Shown piece after piece: positions 26,309-34,029 of a stretch of 64,000 bases of DNA. Position numbers and translations under genes: made by a program. The stretch comes from Pullulanibacillus pueri (GTDB lineage: Bacteria > Bacillota > Bacilli > Bacillales > Sporolactobacillaceae), in contig NZ_BMFV01000025.1 of the NCBI RefSeq assembly GCF_014639255.1, positions 1-64,000 on the forward strand, given 5' to 3'. The notes below the pieces were generated by a model, which was given only the letters and a program-made list of their open reading frames with translations, made no database searches and was not told the origin of the DNA. Positions within the stretch are counted from its first letter, which is position 1, and each line of letters begins with the position of its first letter.

Positions 26309-26890
26309 ATGAAAGAAGGCAAAAAGAAGAAACCGTTTTATAGGCGTTGGTGGTTTATCGTGATCGCGGTGATAGTTATACTCGGCGCAATTGGGGCAGT
26401 GTTTGGTGACGATGAGGAAAGCGCTAAGCCGGCCGCCAAAGCAACGGAAACCGTCGCCAAGCCAAAGCCGAAGCCTAAACAGTCGGAGTCCGATAAGATT
26501 AAGTCGATTATTTCGAAGGACGTCGGCAAGAAAAACGTGGTCAAAGTCGAAGTGAACGACGATGCCTCGACCCAGGACAACGCGAAGGATAAGGTCGTTA
26601 TTGCCACGTTAAAGGGCAGCGAAAACCTCACGAAGAACATGACACGTAAAGGCATACTTATGGATTCGCGCGACCTGCTCGCTAAGCTATACGCGGATAA
26701 GAACGTCAGCCAAGTCACGGTTATGTGGCAGTTAACGCTACAAGACCAGTACGGCAACGAGTCGGACGATACCGTTGTTAAGATCGGGCTAACGCGCAAG
26801 ACAGCGGATAAGATTAACTGGAAAAACTTCGACTACAACAATTTCGAAACGGTAGCCGATACTTATTTCGTGCACCCTGCGATTAAATAA
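26309..26890 (+). CDS. Membrane-anchored protein with extracellular domain
   Basis: A 193-residue protein with a basic N-terminus, a single membrane helix (about 15-33, WWFIVIAVIVILGAIGAVFG), an Ala/Pro/Lys-rich spacer (about 38-60), then a folded extracellular domain of about 130 residues. The topology is clear. I recognise no enzymatic motif. Relatives with this layout occur in Gram-positive phages and plasmids with unknown role. ATG 26309 follows a GGGGGAA site and sits 57 bases after the HTH gene. Confidence 0.65.
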   Translation: MKEGKKKKPFYRRWWFIVIAVIVILGAIGAVFGDDEESAKPAAKATETVAKPKPKPKQSESDKIKSIISKDVGKKNVVKVEVNDDASTQDNAKDKVVIATLKGSENLTKNMTRKGILMDSRDLLAKLYADKNVSQVTVMWQLTLQDQYGNESDDTVVKIGLTRKTADKINWKNFDYNNFETVADTYFVHPAIK

Positions 26891-27142
26891 CTAAATATCC
26901 CAAAAGTCCGTACTCTTTGCGCTAGGGTCTACTTTGCGCACGGCTTTTAGTATTTTCTTCATGGTGGTTCCAGTAGGAACATAGTCAGGGTCAGAACATG
27001 CTTTGCTGATTGTGTTTCTACTAACCTTTGATTCTTCGATTAAATCCTCTTGAGTAAAACCATTTCGATCAATCCATTTACCAAGTTTTGACCTCTTTTT
27101 ATTTAACCCGAACAAGTCTATCACTCTCCTTTTATATGACAT
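26891..27142 (-). CDS. XRE-type helix-turn-helix repressor
   Basis: An 83-residue protein with a single Cro/CI-like HTH (about 18-75): WIDRNGFTQEDLIEESKVSRNTISKACSDPDYVPTGTTMKKILKAV. It is divergent from the FtsK operon and likely binds the palindrome at 27176-27193. The ATG at 27142 has only a weak ribosome site; a TTG nine codons downstream sits behind AAGGAG and is an alternative start. Confidence 0.8.
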   Translation of the reverse strand: MSYKRRVIDLFGLNKKRSKLGKWIDRNGFTQEDLIEESKVSRNTISKACSDPDYVPTGTTMKKILKAVRKVDPSAKSTDFWDI

Positions 27143-27175
27143 TCTCGTCCATCTTTCACAAATTTATACGAGCCT

Positions 27176-27193
27176 TTCACAACTTTTTGTGAA
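27176..27193. promoter_or_regulatory. Candidate repressor operator
   Basis: TTCACAA-CTTT-TTGTGAA is a perfect 7-4-7 inverted repeat, with an extra half-site TTCACAA at 27155. It lies between the divergent XRE repressor and the membrane-protein/FtsK operon. Confidence 0.6.
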
Positions 27194-27325
27194 TATTGTA
27201 CAAGCGGGGCAACGTAAGTTAAAACATAAGCACCTACTCGAGTAGCAAAAACATTGGTTTTCGCCGTTATATTCGCGGTATGACGGTAAAACGGAAATTT
27301 GTTTAATAGAGAGGGTGGAGGAAGA

Positions 27326-27661
27326 GTGAGGACTGAGAGTTATGACTTCAAGAAATTTATAAATGGTAAAAGGGTACCAATTAATAAATCAGCAGCAACA
27401 GTCCTATATTCACTAGGAACACCAATATCCATAGCAAGCCTTTTCCAAATGTCGCCGATGATGAAAACGGGTTTCGCGATAGTAATAGGAGTGGGCGTCC
27501 TGGCAATCGGCTCGGCAATATATGAGCGTAAGCTGTATAAACGCAATGAGGATGAAGCGGAAAGGTTCGGCATGATTATCTCGGTATTAATAATCGCTGC
27601 TTGTGTGTTTGGTGTCGGTTATCTATTCTTGCATAATCCGTTATGGAGGTTTTGGCAATGA
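27326..27661 (+). CDS. Small membrane protein upstream of the FtsK gene
   Basis: About 111 residues with three membrane helices: VLYSLGTPISIASLF, TGFAIVIGVGVLAIGSAIY and MIISVLIIAACVFGVGYLFL. The C-terminus is short. The stop overlaps the ATG of the FtsK-like gene (ATGA), so translation is coupled and the protein may be its membrane partner, which lacks its own membrane helices. The GTG start at 27326 lies close behind GGAGG; a TTG at 27299 is the alternative. No known family recognised. Confidence 0.65.
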   Translation: MRTESYDFKKFINGKRVPINKSAATVLYSLGTPISIASLFQMSPMMKTGFAIVIGVGVLAIGSAIYERKLYKRNEDEAERFGMIISVLIIAACVFGVGYLFLHNPLWRFWQ

Positions 27662-28842
27662 GCGTACTTGACTTGTTACTCGGTAATCGCAACAAATCGA
27701 AATTAAAGTCGGCATTTAAGGCGGCAGGACTCACGCGAAAAATAAAGCGACGTGGCCAAGCGAAGGACCTCGAAATACTACCGACTATTCATAGCGTGCG
27801 TTACCTCGACAAGCGCACCGAGTTTGTCTTTACGTTGCCCAACGGAGTAGATCCCGAGCTTGTCGCAAAAAATGATTATGTATTTAAGCAGTACCTCGGT
27901 ACGCAAACGGAAATAAGCGGGAACCTCAAGCGGTTTGTGGTGAACGTGTATAAAGGGCGCATGCCTTCGCAATTCGACTACGCCTACACTGACACGGACC
28001 ATCGCTTGCCTATTATCTGCGGCATTAACCGCGTAGGTGAGCTAGTGACCTACGATATGGCCCTTACGCCGCACTTGCTGATAACTGGCGAAACTGGCGC
28101 AGGGAAATCAACGCAATTAAGGTCGGTCATTACGCAACTCATTCTATCGCGTGGCCCCGATCAGTTGCGGCTGGTGCTCGGCGACCTTAAAATGTCGGAG
28201 TTTCACGTCTTTCGCAACTTGGCGCACGTTGAGGCGGTCTGTTATAACGCCGGGGAACTCACGAAGCAACTCGATTGGGTGGACGGTGAACTCAAGAAAC
28301 GCGGCAAGTTGCTGAACGAACATGAGCTCACGCATATAAGCGAATTACCTAGCCCGCCGCCGGCTATCGTGGTTGCTATTGACGAGTTTGCGTTGCTACG
28401 TGAGGAAAAGGCCGTCATGCGCGTTGTTGAGGATATAAGCGCCATAGGGCGAGCGTTGGACGTTTACCTTGTGTTGAGCCAACAACGCGCTGATAAGGAC
28501 GTTATGAACGGCAGACTCAAACAAAACCTAACCGTGCGCATGGCTTTCCGTGCAGCTGACGCAATCAACTCGCGAATAACAATCGGGAGCGGAGAGGCTG
28601 CGGAAATAAGTATCGAAGATCGCGGCCGTTTTTACCTCAAACGCGAGCAACTTGAAATATTGCAAGGGCCGTTCTTGAGCGTGGAAAAGGCGCGGGCATT
28701 GTTGAAGCCGTATAAGCGAAGGGGTGTCGATAGTAGCGACTCCCCTCACAAGGGAGAGTATCCTGTACCCACCCTTAACGACCCACTAGGCTTGCTCGGC
28801 GATAGCCCTGCCGGTTTTGCAGGCGGTGATGACGATGCGTAA
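27658..28842 (+). CDS. FtsK/SpoIIIE-type DNA translocase
   Basis: A 394-residue ATPase. Walker A GETGAGKST lies at about 143-151 after the family-typical TPHLLITG, Walker B VVAIDEFALL at about 238-247, and IGRALDVYLVLSQQR supplies the sensor region. It has no N-terminal membrane helices. FtsK-like motors move double-stranded DNA. In ICEs the coupling protein of the ConQ/Orf21 type is of this family, and in actinomycete AICEs a single such protein transfers dsDNA. Start ATG 27658 behind GGAGG overlaps the previous gene; the stop overlaps the next. Confidence 0.9.
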   Translation: MSVLDLLLGNRNKSKLKSAFKAAGLTRKIKRRGQAKDLEILPTIHSVRYLDKRTEFVFTLPNGVDPELVAKNDYVFKQYLGTQTEISGNLKRFVVNVYKGRMPSQFDYAYTDTDHRLPIICGINRVGELVTYDMALTPHLLITGETGAGKSTQLRSVITQLILSRGPDQLRLVLGDLKMSEFHVFRNLAHVEAVCYNAGELTKQLDWVDGELKKRGKLLNEHELTHISELPSPPPAIVVAIDEFALLREEKAVMRVVEDISAIGRALDVYLVLSQQRADKDVMNGRLKQNLTVRMAFRAADAINSRITIGSGEAAEISIEDRGRFYLKREQLEILQGPFLSVEKARALLKPYKRRGVDSSDSPHKGEYPVPTLNDPLGLLGDSPAGFAGGDDDA

Positions 28843-29452
28843 ACGTGACAAAGCGATCATAGCCGACCTCGAGCGTTTTCGGGTAATGTCACGCGATCAG
28901 ATAGCCTCGATACACTTCGGGAACCTCTCAAAGCCTGCAACGTCAGCCAACCTTGTGCTCAAGCGACTGCGCGATCGTGGCTATATCGACGCAATTACGA
29001 CCGAGCAACCGTATCTATACAAGTCGGCTGGCTCGCGATTAAAGCCGGACAGCCAAAAGATTCCGCATTATCTCGCAATATGTAACGTCTACAATACGCT
29101 TATCCATAATGTTGCGGTCCAGCGGTTTGACGTCGAGGTAAAATACGACAAAGGCGACATCGAGCCGGACGCCCTCGCGGTCTTTGCAGGCACGCCATTT
29201 TACATCGAGGTGCAGCTGTCGGCATCGTATAGCAAGCGGGAGTTTGACGCCAAATTGAAGCGATATGAGGCGTTTAAGCGCGAAGGTAAGTGGAAGTACG
29301 CGGAGTGGCAGGCGAAGAACAAAAAAACATTTCCGTATATTGTCATCGTTAGCAAGAAACGGTATGATACGTCGGCTTTTCGGGGGCTGCCGGTTATCCA
29401 GGTTCGCGAGATAAGCGAGTTAGTGGCGATGGTTAAACGTAAGAAGGCATAA
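28835..29452 (+). CDS. Replication-relaxation family protein
   Basis: A 205-residue protein matching the replication-relaxation family found on Firmicute plasmids and ICEs: an N-terminal winged helix (DLERFRVMSRDQIASIHF...LVLKRLRDRGYI) and a C-terminal domain with EPDALAVFAGTPFYIEVQLS followed by FPYIVIVSKKR. The EPD...E-x-Q pattern resembles a PD-(D/E)xK nuclease-like core, so a nicking or processing role is conceivable. It overlaps the end of the FtsK-like gene, consistent with joint action. ATG 28835 is preferred over 28829 because GGCGGTG is better spaced. Confidence 0.75.
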   Translation: MRKRDKAIIADLERFRVMSRDQIASIHFGNLSKPATSANLVLKRLRDRGYIDAITTEQPYLYKSAGSRLKPDSQKIPHYLAICNVYNTLIHNVAVQRFDVEVKYDKGDIEPDALAVFAGTPFYIEVQLSASYSKREFDAKLKRYEAFKREGKWKYAEWQAKNKKTFPYIVIVSKKRYDTSAFRGLPVIQVREISELVAMVKRKKA

Positions 29453-29454
29453 AA

Positions 29455-29477
29455 AGGGCGCCCGTTGAGGCGCCTAT
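29455..29477. terminator. Hairpin after the replication-relaxation gene
   Basis: GGGCGCC pairs with GGCGCCT, followed by ATTT. It lies between convergent genes. Confidence 0.55.
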
Positions 29478-29710
29478 TTCTCGTAATCTATTATATTATG
29501 TATTCCTATTTTTTCATTACCATCGTTAAGATTATTTAAGGCGTCCAAAATATTTATTAGAGTGTCAAGTTCGATCCTCCTTGCATCTCCATTTACTAAT
29601 GACGCGATAGTCGCTGGCCTTACCTTAGATTCTACAGCGATTTTGTTTTTGGTTATATTATCACCCATTTTCTCTATAGTTTCCCCAAGTGTAAATTTAA
29701 TTTTCCCCAT
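29474..29710 (-). CDS. Small CI/Cro-like repressor
   Basis: A 78-residue protein that is almost entirely one helix-turn-helix (KNKIAVESKVRPATIASLVNGDARRIELDTLINILDAL), the short HTH type seen in phage and ICE repressors. It faces away from the small-gene operon at 29861, and a dyad TGTAG-N7-CTACA (29731-29747) lies between, so it likely represses that operon and itself. Ribosome site GGAG before ATG 29710. Confidence 0.8.
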   Translation of the reverse strand: MGKIKFTLGETIEKMGDNITKNKIAVESKVRPATIASLVNGDARRIELDTLINILDALNNLNDGNEKIGIHNIIDYEK

Positions 29711-29780
29711 TATTCTCCACTCCGTTCTGTAGTCTTACTCTACAAGTTATACTATTCTTAAAAAAATTTCAATATTACTA

Positions 29781-29809
29781 TTGACGTTTTACTCCTGAAG
29801 TCATATAAT
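29781..29809 (+). promoter_or_regulatory. Strong sigma-A-type promoter of the small-gene operon
   Basis: TTGACG (29781-29786) and TATAAT (29804-29809) with exactly 17 bases between. It faces the genes from 29861 on and is divergent from the small repressor. Confidence 0.8.
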
Positions 29810-29860
29810 AAGAAGCAGATACAGAAGTCATGCTACAGTAGTTAAATAGGAGGGTATCAA

Positions 29861-29974
29861 GTGGGAATTATGGATGCTTTAGTAATTGTTGGTAGTTTCA
29901 TATTGGCAGCTGCTACTTATGGGTATGTTAGTGAGATCGTTTCAGTACGATTGGCAAGGAAGCGCGAACAATGA
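29861..29974 (+). CDS. Tiny single-helix membrane protein (37 aa)
   Basis: A 37-codon gene with GTG start 9 bases behind AGGAGGG. It encodes one hydrophobic helix (LVIVGSFILAAATYGYV) and a basic tail ending RLARKREQ. Its stop overlaps the next ATG (ATGA). Unknown function; the ribosome site and coupling make it credible. Confidence 0.6.
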   Translation: MGIMDALVIVGSFILAAATYGYVSEIVSVRLARKREQ

Positions 29975-30258
29975 GCCGTATGGTACAGGTTGTAAGCATT
30001 GAGCGCGATGGGGACGGTAAGCTGATTTACTCTACTGATCGCGCGTTATTACTAGGAGATAACTTGACCCTACGCGTTGTTGGCGATGACCTAACCGCTG
30101 AACGCGTGATACCAACAAGCCGCAATCATACATACTTGAGAGACAACACACAACGCGCGGTATTCGATCACCCGGCGCCGGCAAATTATAAGCTTGAAGA
30201 AGTTGCGGGCATGTCTGTAGCAGAGTTTATCGAGTCTTTGGATCTAAACAAAAAATAA
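29971..30258 (+). CDS. Hypothetical protein (95 aa)
   Basis: A 95-residue soluble, mixed alpha/beta protein (MSRMVQVVSIERDGDGKLIY...). No membrane helix or known motif. Translationally coupled to the tiny membrane protein before it. Same CG-rich codon style as the element. Confidence 0.6.
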   Translation: MSRMVQVVSIERDGDGKLIYSTDRALLLGDNLTLRVVGDDLTAERVIPTSRNHTYLRDNTQRAVFDHPAPANYKLEEVAGMSVAEFIESLDLNKK

Positions 30259-30282
30259 AAGAAGCAAAGGGAGAGATTTATT

Positions 30283-30636
30283 ATGGCAGTAGAATGGATT
30301 AGTGCGGAGGTATTTCAACCGAAACCAGTGAGAATCCGCGATAAAGTAACTTGCATGTATACGGGCGAAATTGAAATCCACGAAAGTATGACTGGCGTCT
30401 TAATCGATTATGATCTCGTGATGTCATTTGATGGGAAAGATGGTTCCCAGCTCTTTATCGACGAGGTGCAGCCGACAGAGCACGAAGACATGGTATTTAT
30501 TGACTACGATCTTGAAGATAGATTTTCCGTCACACTCGAAACTAGTAGCTTACCGCACAACCTTTACAAAACGATCGCATCCACACCGAGGTTGGCCGAA
30601 GCGTTGGTCGATATGATTCGCGGAGGAATGGCGTAA
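30283..30636 (+). CDS. Hypothetical acidic protein (117 aa)
   Basis: A 117-residue acidic protein with strand-rich N-terminal half and a helical C-terminus (KTIASTPRLAEALVDMIRGGMA). No family recognised. A GGGAGAG ribosome site precedes ATG 30283. Its stop overlaps the ATG of a tiny downstream frame. Confidence 0.6.
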   Translation: MAVEWISAEVFQPKPVRIRDKVTCMYTGEIEIHESMTGVLIDYDLVMSFDGKDGSQLFIDEVQPTEHEDMVFIDYDLEDRFSVTLETSSLPHNLYKTIASTPRLAEALVDMIRGGMA

Positions 30637-30695
30637 TGATCGATCCAGGATGCGACAGCGGTGCGGGAGGGTGTGGCGGCAATGGATGCGCGTGA
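30636..30695 (+). CDS. Candidate 19-aa Cys/Gly-rich peptide
   Basis: A 20-codon frame whose ATG overlaps the previous stop (taATG) with GGAGGAATG just upstream. The peptide has three Cys and seven Gly among 19 residues. It could be a leader for the next gene, which begins inside it, or chance. Low confidence. Confidence 0.3.
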   Translation: MIDPGCDSGAGGCGGNGCA

Positions 30696-30831
30696 TTTTG
30701 ACGAGCTAATCGCGACGGCAACGCGAGTGAAGACTGAGGCAGAGCGTAGGGGAAACGAATGGCTGGCACGGCAATGTCAGCGCGAAATAGAATGGGCAAC
30801 CGAAAAGAAGGCCGCTGCAACGGCTAACTAA
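30682..30831 (+). CDS. Small helical protein (49 aa)
   Basis: A 49-residue charged helical protein (MDARDFDELIATATRVKTEAE...). ATG 30682 follows GGAGGGTGTGGCGGCA. It is last gene of the small-gene operon and is followed by a GC-rich hairpin. Function unknown. Confidence 0.5.
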   Translation: MDARDFDELIATATRVKTEAERRGNEWLARQCQREIEWATEKKAAATAN

Positions 30832-31465
30832 CGGTGAAGGGCGTCTCGGCGGCAAACGGGGCGCCTTTATTACGTTTGTGTTACAAATTGCGTTTCGACC
30901 TTACATTTTAGGCGTTTAGTTGGTTATACGTATTGAGGACCCGATATTTTATGCGATTTTGTATCTATGCACTATGAAGGGGAATTTAACGATAACCGTG
31001 TATTATTACTGTTTTCATGGCTAAGCACTATGAGGGAAGTTTACGAGATTAACTTATATTTTACCCCTTTAGTTGGCTATACGTAGTGATGGCGTGTGAA
31101 CAGTTATTTCTTTAAGTGGGTAATAAGTGCAGAGAATGAACTTTCGCTCCAGCAGGCGTACTAGAACATATGAGAAGGGTGAGCTTTAGCGCTTGTATGA
31201 AGGCTACTAATGAGTACTAATTTTGGTTCGTGAACATTATCGCGAAAACTCACCTTTAGTGTGTACGTGAACTTTCGGGGGAGTTCCGTGGCTATAAGGG
31301 GGAGAATATGAACTTTTATCTTACTTCTGCCTATGACTAATAGGGAACCCGATAATTTACCTTATTAGCTGGTATTGCCTTATAGAGATAGTTAGTCTCG
31401 GCCATTCGGTCGGGGCTTTTTTAATAGCATTAAGTTAGAAAAAACTAACCGAAGGGGGAAACGAA
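30832..31465. other. 634-bp non-coding region with degenerate repeats (possible origin)
   Basis: No frame here has both a start and a ribosome site. The region has repeated short motifs: TTAGTTGG-TATACGTA-TGA near 30915 and 31070; CTATGA-GGGAA-TTTA near 30970 and 31027, with a related TAATAGGGAACCCGATAATTTA near 31337; and GTGAACTTTCG-C/GGGG near 31135 and 31268. A GC hairpin with TTTATT follows the previous gene and another (CTCGGCC/GGTCGGGG then six T, about 31399-31425) precedes the next. Repeats in a long gene-free stretch suggest a replication or transfer origin, which is inference. Confidence 0.45.
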
Positions 31466-31726
31466 ATGAAGATCACGGCTGACCAATTATTTAAAATTCG
31501 CAAAGTATATCGACTTACACAAACCGATATTGGCGCATTGTGTGACGTGTCCGACGCGTTCATTAATCAGATCGAACACAATAAACGATCAATAACCGAT
31601 AAGGTGTGCGCTGGGATTACGCGGGAACTTAATCTTACGCCTACGAAGTTACAACAGATAATCGATATTTACGAAAAGTTCGATATTAAGTCGGAGCAAC
31701 CGGAACAAGAACAAGAGATCAGCTAA
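31466..31726 (+). CDS. XRE-family transcription regulator
   Basis: An 86-residue protein with a classic HTH: LFKIRKVYRLTQTDIGALCDVSDAFINQIEHNKRSITDK, then an acidic Gln/Glu tail. A good GGGGGAAAC ribosome site precedes ATG 31466. It probably regulates the neighbouring replication-like gene. No partner gene visible. Confidence 0.82.
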   Translation: MKITADQLFKIRKVYRLTQTDIGALCDVSDAFINQIEHNKRSITDKVCAGITRELNLTPTKLQQIIDIYEKFDIKSEQPEQEQEIS

Positions 31727-32043
31727 GCCTATCGCCTTAGCGCGGGTCTTCGCTTCGCTCAGCCCGCCATATACTTTTTATCGCGTATGTACTTTATATT
31801 TAAATTCTTACGCGGTTAAAGAGATTGTATGGCAGGCGGTTTTTGCCTGCGGGCGTTAGCCCTGCCTTTGTCTTTTACAAACGTTAATAACGATTAATGC
31901 CGCTATTCCTTTCATCGCGTAACGGTTTTGACGTTAGTAACTGTATAGAAGATAAAGATACAATCAAATTGACGGGAGCTAGGAAAATGGAGAAAAACCT
32001 TGATATAGCGGGGTTTTTGGGGGTAAAAGTGCTATTTAAGAGG
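31727..32043. other. Intergenic hairpins upstream of the replication-like gene
   Basis: Two GC-rich hairpins follow the XRE gene: GCGGG...CCCGC near 31740-31770 and GGCAGG...CCTGCC near 31828-31867, the latter ending in TTTGTCTTTT. I see no gene. Confidence 0.5.
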
Positions 32044-32094
32044 TGGACAAAAAGGTGACACAGTTTGGGGTATATTGGACAAAAAGGTGACACA
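32044..32094. repeat. Two 19-bp direct repeats (iteron-like)
   Basis: TGGACAAAAAGGTGACACA occurs at 32044-32062 and 32076-32094, 32 bases apart, about three helical turns. They sit directly upstream of the gene starting at 32116. Spacing on one helix face suggests binding sites for a protein, most simply the product of that gene. Confidence 0.75.
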
Positions 32095-32115
32095 TATTTA
32101 GGGGGGACGACAGGA

Positions 32116-32997
32116 ATGGGTGAAATGCACCGTAGAATTCAACGATTATTAAGTGAAAAGCCGATCGGAAAAGTTACGCCAATCGGCGACAACGGCTACG
32201 GCAAGGACGAGGCGGGCCGGATATTTATGTTAGAGTCCGCAGAAGCGACTGAACGCAAGCGGGCGGTTGGGCACCGAAAGCGCGACAAGCGACATTTTAC
32301 GTTTAGCCACATGAGAAACATGCACGAGGTTACAGATAACCTATCGAATAAACTTTGCGGATATATTCTCATGTTGCAGCCGTATATCCATTTTAAGACT
32401 AACATTATAGGGATACAGGGACGGAATCCAATGCCACTAGATGATAAAGGAATCGCGAAAATATTCGGAATACACGTAAAGCACACGAGGACAGCGCTAA
32501 GTAAACTCAAAGATGCGGATGTGTTGGAGCAGACCGACAGTGGTTATTATCGAATAAATGACCGTTACCATTTTAGAAAAAAAGCTGGGGGAGATGCGGC
32601 TATGCTAGTAAAAACATTTCACACAACCTTGAAGACTTTGAAGCTAAGTGCGGCCGAAGCGGGATTTCTATATAAGCTAACGCCGTTTGTTCATTACGAA
32701 ACAAATCTTATTTGCGAGAATCCTTTCGAGGAAGTGGCCCAGGATGTCCGTTACATGAATAAAACCCAAATCGCAAAGTGTGTTGGCATATCACGTCAAA
32801 AGGTTGAAGAAGTGTTGCGTAGATTAAAAAAGGCTGGGGCGTTAGTCACAGTCGAACGCCGCGCTATGCTTCTAGAGAATTCCGATGACGGTGACGGACG
32901 CGATACGCTCGTTATTCTTAATCCGCGAATATTTAGCAGACTGCAAGGCGAGAACGGTTATGATAATACAATTTTACAAATGTTTGCAGGCTTGTAA
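32116..32997 (+). CDS. Replication-initiator-like protein with duplicated winged-helix unit
   Basis: A 293-residue DNA-binding protein with two similar units of about 75 residues. The first has YILMLQPYIHFKTNIIG then GIAKIFGIHVKHTRTALSKLKDADVL; the second has FLYKLTPFVHYETNLIC then QIAKCVGISRQKVEEVLRRLKKAGAL. Each is a helix plus winged HTH. Paired winged helices and upstream direct repeats recall iteron-type initiators, but no named Rep family was recognised. ATG 32116 is chosen: the longer TTG frame from 32065 would run through the repeats. A terminator follows at 33000-33042. Confidence 0.6.
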   Translation: MGEMHRRIQRLLSEKPIGKVTPIGDNGYGKDEAGRIFMLESAEATERKRAVGHRKRDKRHFTFSHMRNMHEVTDNLSNKLCGYILMLQPYIHFKTNIIGIQGRNPMPLDDKGIAKIFGIHVKHTRTALSKLKDADVLEQTDSGYYRINDRYHFRKKAGGDAAMLVKTFHTTLKTLKLSAAEAGFLYKLTPFVHYETNLICENPFEEVAQDVRYMNKTQIAKCVGISRQKVEEVLRRLKKAGALVTVERRAMLLENSDDGDGRDTLVILNPRIFSRLQGENGYDNTILQMFAGL

Positions 32998-32999
32998 GT

Positions 33000-33042
33000 A
33001 AGCTCTTTCGACGTTAAAAATCGAAGGGGCTTTTTATATACA
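33000..33042 (+). terminator. Terminator after the replication-like gene
   Basis: AGCTC-TTCGA pairs with TCGAA-GGGCT, followed by TTTTTAT. Confidence 0.75.
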
Positions 33043-33067
33043 AAAATATTAAAAAGAGGTGTAACCG

Positions 33068-33208
33068 ATGAACAGCCGAAATAAACCGCACGGGCGCCGC
33101 AAGCAATCGCGCAAGCCGCGTAAACCATTACCGCTCAATAAGAACGGTATTCCGATTTCCTCACCGCGACCGCCTAAATATACGCTAGTCAACGAACGCG
33201 AATATTAA
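33068..33208 (+). CDS. Small basic protein (46 aa)
   Basis: A 46-residue, Arg/Lys/Pro-rich protein (MNSRNKPHGRRKQSRKPRKP...). AGAGGTG lies 8 bases before ATG 33068. Possibly nucleic-acid binding by charge only. Unknown. Confidence 0.55.
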   Translation: MNSRNKPHGRRKQSRKPRKPLPLNKNGIPISSPRPPKYTLVNEREY

Positions 33209-33337
33209 TCGAATGCCCTGGGTTGGCAGGGCGCAGAACCACCGGACACGAGTACCGTAAACACTCGGCCAACCATCGCCGGACAAACAAATAACAAGAC
33301 GTTAAGGACGGCACGAAACGCATAAGGACGATTTACA

Positions 33338-33715
33338 GTGTTAAAAAACGACTTACAAAAGCACGTAGAAAGCCATTGCGCCACATATAACCGCGACGGC
33401 AAGTGTCACCTCGAAACATCGCCCGGCTGCAATCAATGTCCGTTTTTTCGCGAGGGTGACGGTTTTGGTCGCTGCGCTTATTTCGAGAACGCGGTCTTGC
33501 CCGCCGACGACAAACTAAAAGCGCGCTACTGGCAGGCGTTCGGGGCAGCGTATTGGGGCGACAAGCCAAACGCGGTGTGCAAGCGGTGTGAGCAACCGTA
33601 TGAGCGCAAGTCTAATCGGCAAGTGTATTGCGAGTCATGTGCCGCGCAAGTCAGGGCGGAAAACAAGGCCGCTAGGAATCGGCGTTACTACCAGCAAAAT
33701 AAAGGCGAGCATTAA
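33338..33715 (+). CDS. Cysteine-rich VLP-domain protein
   Basis: A 125-residue protein with two Cys clusters. The first, CATYNRDGKCHLETSPGCNQCPFFREGDGFGRCAYFENAVLP in outline, resembles the Cys-rich VLP domain found in Firmicute mobile elements, with the C-x-Y/W-F-x-NAVLP ending. The second, CKRCEQPY...YCESCA, looks like a separate zinc ribbon. Metal-binding and probably DNA- or protein-binding. Role unknown, but the domain is a recurrent ICE/phage accessory. GTG start behind AAGGA. Confidence 0.65.
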   Translation: MLKNDLQKHVESHCATYNRDGKCHLETSPGCNQCPFFREGDGFGRCAYFENAVLPADDKLKARYWQAFGAAYWGDKPNAVCKRCEQPYERKSNRQVYCESCAAQVRAENKAARNRRYYQQNKGEH

Positions 33716-33835
33716 GACGCTTTTAAGCAAAAAATGCCCGTTTTGAGCGCCGTATATAAGCCGTGTGGCGTTTTTAATATCGACCTAGACTATTTGGTTA
33801 TGAATCTTAATTAAGACGTTATAGGAGAGTGCTCG

Positions 33836-33997
33836 ATGCCACGGAAAAATAGCAAGCAAGCGAGATTCGACCGGATGACGCAACGACAGCAGCATCGCTA
33901 TAAAAAGCAGAAATACTTCGCTAAAAAGCATGACGGTAAAAATTGGACTGATCGCATGTTCAAAAATCTAAATAATACGGAGGCGGATGAAAGCTGA
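33836..33997 (+). CDS. Small basic protein (53 aa)
   Basis: A 53-residue Lys/Arg/Gln-rich protein (MPRKNSKQARFDRMTQ...). AGGAGAG lies 8 bases before ATG 33836. It opens a run of codirectional genes reaching 38301. Unknown function. Confidence 0.55.
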   Translation: MPRKNSKQARFDRMTQRQQHRYKKQKYFAKKHDGKNWTDRMFKNLNNTEADES

Positions 33998-34029
33998 CAG
34001 CGACGATTAATCACCATGTAAGAGTTGCG

